47,530 bases of DNA from Bacteroidales bacterium UBA3824 (GTDB lineage Bacteria; Bacteroidota; Bacteroidia; Bacteroidales; UBA3824): NCBI GenBank assembly GCA_002393195.1, contig DGIK01000129.1, forward strand, positions 1 to 47,530. The letters run 5' to 3'. Every line of letters begins with the position of its first letter. Position 1 is the stretch's first letter. A program made the position numbers and the translations under genes. Shown one piece after another: positions 42,230 through 47,530 of this stretch. The notes below the pieces were generated by a model. That model did not search any database. It was not told the DNA's origin and saw nothing but the letters and a program-made list of their open reading frames with translations.

Positions 42230-43354
42230 TTATTTTGTAACCTTGTCGAATGCCTCCACAAACCTGTCGATTTCCTTTTCGGTGATGCAGAGCGGCGGAA
42301 TGAGGCGGATGGTATTGACTCCGCCGGAGAATCCAGTGAAGATGTGCTCATCGAACAACAGGCGTTTGCGGATTTCGGCAGCGTCGGCAACTGTCTCAAT
42401 GCCAACCATCAAGCCGCGACCGCGAAGGTCTTTGATTGCCTTGTGTCCACGGAGTTTGCCCATCAGGTATGCGCCCATCTTGGCGGCGTTGTCCACGTAA
42501 TTGTACTTAGCCATCACGTCGGCGGTGGCAATTGCGGCAGCGCATCCGAGGTGGTTGCCGCCAAATGTGGTGCCCAACATTCCGAATTTTGCAGGTATAT
42601 TGGGGGCAATCATTACTGCGCCCACGGGGAAACCGTTTGCGATGCCCTTTGCCATTGTTATGATGTCGGCCTTGACGCCCGAATATTGGTGCGAGAAGAA
42701 TTTGCCCGAACGTCCGTAGCCGCACTGAATCTCGTCGATGATGAGCATAGTGCCGTTTTGCGTGCAGAGTTCGCGAAGTTGTTTCAAAAATTCGTCCGTG
42801 GCAATCTGAACGCCGCCAACGCCTTGGATGCCTTCCACGATAACTGCCGCTACATCGCTGTCAATCACTTTCTTAACGGATTCGATGTCGTTGAGAGTTG
42901 CCCAAAGCACCTTGTCGGTTTTGTTGATTGGAGCCTGAATAGCGGGATTGTCGGTAACAGCCACGGCAAGCGACGTCCTGCCGAAAAATGCGCCGTGAAA
43001 ACTTATCACCTTGCTCCTGTTGGTGTAAAACGAGGCGAGTTTCAAGGCGTTTTCGTTGGCCTCTGCGCCTGAATTTACGAGGAAGAGTTTGTAATCGCTG
43101 TATCCGCTGAGTTTCTGCAACTTAACAGCCAATTCCTCTTGCAACGGAATGTGCACCGAATTGGAGTAAAATCCGATTTTGTTTAACTGCGCCGTAATGG
43201 CTTTCACATAATCTTCCTGACAGTGGCCGATGCTGATTACACCGTGACCACCATAGAGGTCGAGATATTTTTTACCCTCAGAATCAGTGAGTTCCAATCC
43301 CTTGGCACTCTCTATCGTTATTGGGAACAACTTAAAAACTTCAAATGTATTCAT
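42230..43354 (-). CDS. argD: Acetyl/succinylornithine aminotransferase-like, class III PLP enzyme
   Basis: A 374-residue class III aminotransferase. PLP-binding Lys236 lies in ITMAKGIANG and Asp207 in LIIDEIQCGYGRSG. NSGAEANENALK near 94-105 binds the phosphate. The size and the argC gene nearby support the arginine pathway, in which it would aminate N-acyl-glutamate semialdehyde; many Bacteroidota use succinylated intermediates. A -7 box TAAATTTG lies at 43383..43390. The symbol is given on family grounds. Confidence 0.85.
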   Translation of the reverse strand: MNTFEVFKLFPITIESAKGLELTDSEGKKYLDLYGGHGVISIGHCQEDYVKAITAQLNKIGFYSNSVHIPLQEELAVKLQKLSGYSDYKLFLVNSGAEANENALKLASFYTNRSKVISFHGAFFGRTSLAVAVTDNPAIQAPINKTDKVLWATLNDIESVKKVIDSDVAAVIVEGIQGVGGVQIATDEFLKQLRELCTQNGTMLIIDEIQCGYGRSGKFFSHQYSGVKADIITMAKGIANGFPVGAVMIAPNIPAKFGMLGTTFGGNHLGCAAAIATADVMAKYNYVDNAAKMGAYLMGKLRGHKAIKDLRGRGLMVGIETVADAAEIRKRLLFDEHIFTGFSGGVNTIRLIPPLCITEKEIDRFVEAFDKVTK

Positions 43355-43382
43355 TTTGAAAAATTGATTATTATAACAGTTG

Positions 43383-43390
43383 CAAATTTA
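43383..43390 (-). promoter_or_regulatory. Promoter -7 box TAAATTTG for the argD-type gene
   Basis: Perfect TAnnTTTG match on the minus strand, 29 bp before the start. Confidence 0.6.
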
Positions 43391-43515
43391 CGATTATTTT
43401 CGATACCAACTTCCAAATTTCACAAATAAATTTTATGCGCATTGTAGAATTGTCGCCTTAACTTCTTTTAACAAAAAGCAACAACGTGTTTCTTGACACG
43501 CATCTTTTGTCGTTG

Positions 43516-43523
43516 TAATTTTG
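43516..43523 (+). promoter_or_regulatory. Promoter -7 box TAATTTTG for the XRE-zinc ribbon gene
   Basis: Perfect match 32 bp before the start codon. Confidence 0.6.
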
Positions 43524-43554
43524 CGGTGTCAATAATCAACAAAAAATTAGCATT

Positions 43555-44001
43555 ATGGAAGTAAAAGAAATTTTGAAGAATCTCCGCGAAAAACACAACC
43601 TCACGCAGGAGCAAATGGCGGAGCGCGTACACACCACACGTCAGGCGATAAGTCGTTGGGAAACAGGCGAAACTCAGCCCAACACCGAAATGCTCAAAAC
43701 ACTTTCCAAGGAGTTTGGCGTTACAATCAACACCTTGCTCGGCTCGCCGCAAACATTGTTTTGCCAGTGCTGTGGAATGCCGCTCACGGACGATTCGATG
43801 GTAAGCCTCAATCCCGACGGCAGTTTCAACGAGGAGTATTGCAAATGGTGCTACACCGACGGCAATTTCACCTACAAGACCAAAGATTCGTTGCTCGATT
43901 TTCTCGTCAAAAATATGCCCAACCCCGAAAATCAGAGCGACACCGAGCGACGTGCTATGTACGACGGTCATCTCTCGATGTTGAAGCATTGGAGAGCGTA
44001 A
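43555..44001 (+). CDS. XRE-family regulator with C-terminal zinc ribbon
   Basis: A 148-residue cytoplasmic protein. Residues 1-65 are an XRE helix-turn-helix (LREKHNLTQEQMAERVHTTRQ, cut here at AISRWETG). The C-terminal part has CQCCGMPL near 64-71 and CKWC near 101-104, forming the putative zinc-ribbon domain found in many small bacterial regulators. It probably binds DNA in a metal- or redox-dependent way; the target is unknown. A promoter box lies 32 bp upstream. Confidence 0.88.
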   Translation: MEVKEILKNLREKHNLTQEQMAERVHTTRQAISRWETGETQPNTEMLKTLSKEFGVTINTLLGSPQTLFCQCCGMPLTDDSMVSLNPDGSFNEEYCKWCYTDGNFTYKTKDSLLDFLVKNMPNPENQSDTERRAMYDGHLSMLKHWRA

Positions 44002-44031
44002 AAGGAAAATGGAGTGGCAGAAAAAAATAAT

Positions 44032-44094
44032 TTTGTCAACATAAAATATAATTTATACATTTGCATCGTAATATAAATTATAATTTATGTTGAC
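44032..44094 (+). promoter_or_regulatory. Promoter and inverted-repeat operator of the small XRE gene
   Basis: TTTG at 44032 and TACATTTG at 44056..44063 with a 20-bp spacer form an excellent promoter. It is overlaid by inverted arms GTCAACATAAAATATAATTT (from 44035) and the matching AATTATAATTTATGTTGAC (to 44094), with two or three mismatches. Autorepression by the encoded XRE protein is the simple reading. Confidence 0.7.
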
Positions 44095-44100
44095 ATTATT

Positions 44101-44421
44101 ATGACAAAACATACATTTGGCAACCGTCTGCCGCGAAAGTTGCAGCAAAATATGGAGATTGTGGGCGAACAAATCCGTCTTGCACGGCTCAGGCGCAACC
44201 TTTCTATTGCGCAGATTGCCGAGCGTGCTACGTGTTCGCTACCCACGGTGATGAACGTAGAAAAAGGCGTTGCAACAGTCTCCATTGGCATTTACCTTCG
44301 AGTTTTGTACGCCTTGCAGTTGGAGGCAGACATTTTGCTTTTGGCAAAAGACGACCCCTTGGGGCGTGATATTCAGGATTTAAATCTTAAACAACGTCAA
44401 CGCGCATCGAAAAAGAAATAA
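44101..44421 (+). CDS. HipB-like XRE regulator without a HipA partner
   Basis: A 106-residue protein with a helix-turn-helix (IRLARLRRNLSIAQIAERA, then LPTVMNVEKG) and a short C-terminal tail (DPLGRDIQDL) of the type seen in regulators placed before HipA-like kinases. No hipA gene follows; instead there are 277 bp of non-coding DNA rich in palindromes. Its promoter contains an operator-like inverted repeat, and a second copy of the same repeat lies just after the gene. It could be a solitary autoregulator or the remnant of a hipBA module. Confidence 0.8.
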   Translation: MTKHTFGNRLPRKLQQNMEIVGEQIRLARLRRNLSIAQIAERATCSLPTVMNVEKGVATVSIGIYLRVLYALQLEADILLLAKDDPLGRDIQDLNLKQRQRASKKK

Positions 44422-44449
44422 AAATATTGATGCGGGTAGGCAGTGCAGT

Positions 44450-44505
44450 AACATAAAATATAGTTTATAAAAATGGGGATTAAGGTAAATTATATTTTAT
44501 GTTGA
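44450..44505. repeat. Second copy of the XRE operator inverted repeat
   Basis: AACATAAAATATAGTTTATAA at its left (20 of 21 bases shown: AACATAAAATATAGTTTATA) and TATATTTTATGTT at its right repeat the arms found in the promoter of 44101..44421. No gene follows in this direction. Confidence 0.7.
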
Positions 44506-44520
44506 GTGTTTTTTTCAGTC

Positions 44521-44638
44521 GGTAACAATTTGTTACCAACTGACAGCCATTGTTGATTTGAACCGGTAACAAATTGTTACCACTTCATCTGAAAGTGTTC
44601 CAAAATGTAACGCTTTGAGTAGGGGTACAAATTGTACC
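44521..44638. repeat. Cluster of ACAAATTGT-core palindromes
   Basis: GGTAACAATTTGTTACC (44521..44537), GGTAACAAATTGTTACC (44565..44581), the weaker GTTCCAAAATGTAAC (44597..44611) and GGTACAAATTGTACC (44624..44638). Together with the argC terminator they fill the gap between the XRE gene and argC. Apart from these palindromes and the operator copy the gap holds nothing I recognise. Confidence 0.75.
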
Positions 44639-44650
44639 TCACCAGAAAAA

Positions 44651-44679
44651 CAAGAGGGGGACAAATTTTCCCCCTCTTG
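44651..44679 (-). terminator. Terminator of argC
   Basis: CAAGAGGGGG and CCCCCTCTTG pair around ACAAATTTT; on the minus strand a TTTTT run follows. Confidence 0.8.
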
Positions 44680-44698
44680 ATATCTTGTAGAACTATCC

Positions 44699-45658
44699 TT
44701 AAAACCCCGACGGCTTCAGCCTCAATCCAGTCTTTTCATCTAAGCCGAACATCAGGTTCATATTTTCAACTGCCTGACCTACTGCGCCTTTGATGAGATT
44801 GTCGATGACGGACTGAACGAGCAATTGGTCGCCTTCTTTCTTGACGGAGACGATGCATTTGTTGGTGTTGACTACTTGTTTCAAGTACAAATTGCCCTCG
44901 TAAAAATGCGTGAAGGGTTCGTCCTTGTAGCAATTGCGGTAAATCTCCTTGACTTCTTCCTCGGTCTTGTCGCAAGTAAACCAAACACTTGCAATGATGC
45001 CCCTCGCAAAATCGCCACGATATGGGATGAAATGTATCGGACGCTGCAAATCGGGGGCGAGAAGGTCTTTGGTCTGATTGATTTCCGCCAAATGCTGATG
45101 CGTGAACGCCTTATAGACCGAGAAATTGTCGGTGCGCCACGAGAAATGGCTTGTGGCAGAGAGTTTTACGCCTGCGCCGGTGCTGCCCGTAACTGCCGAC
45201 ACCTGAATGTCGCTCTTGATGATTTTGGCTTTGAGGGCTGGCACGAGGGCGAGTTGGATTGACGTTGCAAAACATCCCGGATTGGCGAGACGGTTGCATT
45301 TTTTGATTGCCTCGCGGTTGATTTCGGGAAGTCCATAGACAAATCCAGTGTCGCCAACGCGGAACTCGTTGGTCATATCGATGATTTTCACATCGTTGGG
45401 AAAATTGTATTCCGCCAAGAGTTTGCCAGTCTCGCCGTGAGCCGTGCAGAAAAATACCACATCAGGTTTTTCGCCGGGCTGTTCGGCAAATTTGAGTTCG
45501 GTGTCGCCAAACAAGTCGGCGTGAACTTCATATACCGGCTTGCCAAAATTGCTCCTACTTACCGCCCAAACTATCTCTACGTCAGGATGATATGTAAGAA
45601 TCCTGAGAATCTCGCCGCCGGTGTAGCCCGCTGCGCCGATGATGCCTACTTTTATCAT
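44699..45658 (-). CDS. argC: N-acetyl-gamma-glutamyl-phosphate reductase
   Basis: A 319-residue enzyme of arginine synthesis that reduces N-acyl-glutamyl-5-phosphate to the semialdehyde with NADPH. The nucleotide-binding GAAGYTGGE is at 8-16 and catalytic Cys129 lies in ANPGCFATS. Length is normal for the short ArgC type. It is downstream of the DUF4230 gene on the same strand, across 59 bp that contain A/T-rich direct repeats (TTGGTGATTTAT twice). A strong terminator follows. Confidence 0.94.
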   Translation of the reverse strand: MIKVGIIGAAGYTGGEILRILTYHPDVEIVWAVSRSNFGKPVYEVHADLFGDTELKFAEQPGEKPDVVFFCTAHGETGKLLAEYNFPNDVKIIDMTNEFRVGDTGFVYGLPEINREAIKKCNRLANPGCFATSIQLALVPALKAKIIKSDIQVSAVTGSTGAGVKLSATSHFSWRTDNFSVYKAFTHQHLAEINQTKDLLAPDLQRPIHFIPYRGDFARGIIASVWFTCDKTEEEVKEIYRNCYKDEPFTHFYEGNLYLKQVVNTNKCIVSVKKEGDQLLVQSVIDNLIKGAVGQAVENMNLMFGLDEKTGLRLKPSGF

Positions 45659-45717
45659 TTGTTGATTTATTGACTTGTTGATTTGGTGATTTATTTATTT
45701 GGTGATTTATGGATTGT

Positions 45718-46386
45718 TTACTTTGCCGCGCCTGGTTCTTGCTGAATAGTAAGCGGTTCAGTTTTTTCGATTTCGCCATCGATGGAGATTATTACCTGGT
45801 AAGCCTTTTCGCCGTCTTCGCTCTCGGTGAGAGGACAAAGTAACGTACCGAGAGTCTTCACAGCCTCGGTGTTTGCCATACGAATCATCTTGGTGGTGTC
45901 GCAGGTCTTCAATGCGTGAATCTCAGCATCGCGCAACGCCTCCTTCATATCGTTCTTGTTTTCCCAGTTGATGAGCGACTTGGTCTCGCTTACGATGTTA
46001 AGGCTGTCAGAAGGAATGGTCAACGACTGCATCGTAGCGGAAGGCAGAGCAATCCTCACAATGTTGGTATTGGAATCGACACTGATTTTTGCCTTCGCCA
46101 AATCTACTGCAAATGCAATTGTGGCTGAATACTTGACGGTGAAACTCTTGGTGCCGAGTTTGTTGAGCCAACTGTATTCGGTCTTGTAACTCTCTGTGCG
46201 GGTAATCTGACCCTCCACCTGGTATTTTGCGGAAGTCAATTCGCTGCAAGTTTCGAGCTTCTCCCTCAGCACTTCCTCGTTGATGTGCGACTCCGACTTG
46301 ATGAACATATTCATCTTCGAGAGATAGACGCACGCACCGGCAGCCACAAGGATGCCGATTACTAATCCAATAATAAAACCTTTCAT
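45718..46386 (-). CDS. DUF4230 family membrane-anchored protein
   Basis: A 222-residue protein with one N-terminal membrane anchor (MKGFIIGLVIGILVAAGACVYL) and an extracytoplasmic domain of the DUF4230 type (LETCSELTSAKYQVEGQITR, then TVKYSATIAFAVDLAKAKIS). Its function is unknown. A perfect -7 box TACATTTG lies at 46419..46426 on the minus strand. It may be co-transcribed with argC, but no functional link is obvious. Confidence 0.82.
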   Translation of the reverse strand: MKGFIIGLVIGILVAAGACVYLSKMNMFIKSESHINEEVLREKLETCSELTSAKYQVEGQITRTESYKTEYSWLNKLGTKSFTVKYSATIAFAVDLAKAKISVDSNTNIVRIALPSATMQSLTIPSDSLNIVSETKSLINWENKNDMKEALRDAEIHALKTCDTTKMIRMANTEAVKTLGTLLCPLTESEDGEKAYQVIISIDGEIEKTEPLTIQQEPGAAK

Positions 46387-46418
46387 AATTGATACGTTGA
46401 TTAAGTTTAAAGTTTTGG

Positions 46419-46426
46419 CAAATGTA
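46419..46426 (-). promoter_or_regulatory. Promoter -7 box TACATTTG for the DUF4230 gene
   Basis: Perfect TAnnTTTG match on the minus strand, 33 bp before the start. Confidence 0.6.
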
Positions 46427-46646
46427 AATAATTATTTCGATTGTGAAAAAAATTTTTTGTTATGGAATCTTGAATAATGAATAATAATCCTTACTAATGT
46501 CAATGTTATACAATTTGTATAGTGTTATCTAACGAATACAGTTGCACTTCGAAATTGAACTTACAAAAAACGTAATTTCCTCAGAATGTTTGTGCATAAA
46601 GGAAACTTATATCACCAAAAAATTTTCCCCTTCCAATTTTTTTCCA
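46427..46646. other. AT-rich gap without a recognisable gene
   Basis: I see no coding region here. One 13-bp palindrome, ATACAATTTGTAT (46508..46520), has the same ACAATTTGT core as the palindromes at 44.5 kb. CCTCAGAATGT at 46579..46589 repeats a piece of the 3' end of RNA B. Confidence 0.5.
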
Positions 46647-46654
46647 TATATTTG
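46647..46654 (+). promoter_or_regulatory. Promoter -7 box TATATTTG of structured RNA B
   Basis: Same octamer as in front of RNA A. The outer helix begins 112 bp downstream (92 bp for RNA A). The matching -33 TTTG is not clear here. Confidence 0.6.
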
Positions 46655-46913
46655 CACCGTAGCAACGATGGTGTTGCTATTTTACTAAAAAAATTATAAC
46701 AAAAACAGAAATTTACTTTTAACTAACATATTATAAATCATAGCGTTTGCTAATTATTCGGTATCATTCTGAAACCTGAGAAATTTTAGATGACATTGCT
46801 ACAAAACGAATAAGTCAAGTGAACCTGCGCTTAGGCGTGGGCTTGGCTTATCTGTTTGTAGCGGGCAATCTCAGGGCCTCAGAATGTGGATAACGTCATA
46901 GTCCACGTTTTTT
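46655..46913 (+). ncRNA. Structured RNA B (6S-like long hairpin with intrinsic terminator)
   Basis: The leader contains a small hairpin AGCAAC/GTTGCT (46661..46678). The main hairpin has ATTCTGA (46766) with TCAGAAT (46879), CCTGAGA (46775) with TCTCAGG (46869), GCTACAAA (46798) with TTTGTAGC (46855), ATAAGTCAAG (46810) with CTTGGCTTAT (46842) and an apical CCTGCGC/GCGTGGG around TTAG. GTGGA (46886) and TCCAC (46902) plus GTTTTTT form the terminator. GGGCAAT at 46863..46869 is largely unpaired and identical to RNA A. The two RNAs differ completely in the inner part but keep the outer helix by compensatory changes. It lies 66 nt before hsdM. A 6S-type regulator or a leader RNA fits best. Confidence 0.72.
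46886..46913 (+). terminator. Intrinsic terminator of RNA B
   Basis: Stem GTGGA/TCCAC followed by GTTTTTT, directly after the outer helix, as in RNA A. Confidence 0.7.
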
Positions 46914-46979
46914 GTGCCCGTAAGAGAAGCCCGTTTTTACACCGAAACAGATAAGCGAGCGCACCAAAAGCGCGATTAT

Positions 46980-47530
46980 ATGCCACAGCAAAATCAGCGT
47001 GCCGAATTGCACGCCACTATTTGGGGCATCGCCAACGATCTGCGCGGTGCCATTGGTGGGTGGGATTTCAAGGCTTACGTCCTGAGTTCCCTATTCTACC
47101 GTTTTATTTCCGAAAACACCACAGCCTATTTCAACCGAATGTTGAAGGCTGTCGGTAGCGACAAATCTTACGCCGATATGTCTGACAATGAGGCAGAAAA
47201 CGCCCGCACTCAGGCTATCGACGAAAAGGGATTTTTTATTCTGCCGTCGCAGTTGTTTAGCAATGTTGCCAAAAGCCTCGACACCAACAAAGAGGACACT
47301 TACAAAAACCTCAACGAGCGTATCAGCAACATTTTTCACGAGATTGAAAAATCGGCACTCGGCACACCGTCGGAAGACGATTTAAAAGGTCTCTTTACTG
47401 ATTTTGTGGTGGACAGTCCTCAACTCGGCAACACCGTCCTTACCCGCAACAAGTTGTTAGCCAAGGTTTTTATACGTGTGGCAGAGATGGATTTGGGCGA
47501 AGTGGACTACGACAACAACAAAATCGACGC
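46980..47530 (+). CDS. hsdM: Type I restriction-modification methyltransferase subunit HsdM (N-terminal part)
   Basis: The frame from the ATG at 46980 stays open to the window end, giving 183 residues. The start RAELHATIWGIANDLRGAIG and GWDFKAYVLSSLFYRFISEN is the HsdM N-terminal helical domain, which contacts the specificity subunit. The catalytic SAM-binding part (NPPF motif) would lie beyond the window. HsdM methylates adenine in the recognition site and is needed for both modification and restriction by the HsdRMS complex. It is the first gene of the locus on this side and starts 66 nt after the terminator of RNA B. Confidence 0.9.
   Translation, partial: MPQQNQRAELHATIWGIANDLRGAIGGWDFKAYVLSSLFYRFISENTTAYFNRMLKAVGSDKSYADMSDNEAENARTQAIDEKGFFILPSQLFSNVAKSLDTNKEDTYKNLNERISNIFHEIEKSALGTPSEDDLKGLFTDFVVDSPQLGNTVLTRNKLLAKVFIRVAEMDLGEVDYDNNKID

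Noticed and set aside
45659..45717. A/T-rich direct repeats (TTGGTGATTTAT) between DUF4230 and argC as a CRISPR-like array
   Set aside because: Two short imperfect repeats with no regular spacers; simple low-complexity DNA.
46579..46589. CCTCAGAATGT, identical to part of the 3' end of RNA B, as a third RNA copy
   Set aside because: No 5' partner strand, no GGGCAAT and no terminator around it; too short to support a copy.

Overview
The window looks like a chromosomal segment of a Bacteroidota (Bacteroidales-like) bacterium. It carries a SusC/SusD pair, a one-protein hybrid two-component sensor, a PorV/PorQ-type outer-membrane protein and many lipoprotein signal peptides. At least 18 promoter -7 boxes match the Bacteroidota consensus TAnnTTTG, while classical Shine-Dalgarno sequences are rare. 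No tRNA, rRNA, CRISPR array or insertion sequence was recognised.

Layout. (1) 0-5.5 kb: an uncharacterised two-gene operon, a two-gene membrane module (zinc-ribbon protein plus small partner), a SulP anion transporter, and a MNT nucleotidyltransferase with only the tail of its HEPN partner left, bracketed by inverted GTAG-type palindromes. (2) 5.5-9.7 kb: a 1389-residue hybrid two-component regulator. (3) 9.7-15.3 kb: an accessory island, AT-rich in its middle. It holds two different ATPase/PD-(D/E)XK proteins, a structured RNA, a small XRE protein, an exported unknown, a Shedu-like nuclease-fold protein and a decayed HigBA pair. (4) 15.4-26.1 kb: a polysaccharide utilisation locus (GH43, SusC, SusD, surface lipoprotein, GH43), probably for arabinan or an arabinose-rich pectin side chain. 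(5) 26-46 kb: mainly housekeeping genes (metallophosphoesterase, sugar nucleotidyltransferase, PssA, Nth, PlsC, 7TM-HD phosphodiesterase, RlmN, a papain-like peptidase, an ArgD-type aminotransferase, ArgC, DUF4230). Among them are a second, larger copy of the zinc-ribbon membrane module and two XRE regulators. (6) 46.6-47.5 kb: a second structured RNA in front of a truncated hsdM, the start of a type I restriction-modification locus.

How parts fit together. The hybrid sensor is the obvious regulator of the glycan locus, although the island now separates them. Three promoters of the locus share one architecture: TCCACC-like half sites 21 bp apart, with the -7 box beginning exactly 26 bp after the start of the proximal half site. 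This is a strong candidate operator for the sensor's AraC domain.

The most unusual signal is a pair of structured RNAs at 11.4-11.7 and 46.65-46.9 kb. They share a perfect TATATTTG promoter box, a long irregular hairpin and an intrinsic terminator. In a 27-nt block, 23 positions are identical. Three of the four differences are matched by compensatory changes on the opposite strand and the fourth is a wobble, so the helix is conserved while the bases change. Both end about 65 nt before an accessory gene (XRE protein; hsdM). They could be 6S-like RNAs or leader RNAs of defence or mobile genes. The second candidate for an undescribed system is the duplicated two-gene zinc-ribbon membrane module (1.2-3.0 kb and 28.4-30.9 kb).
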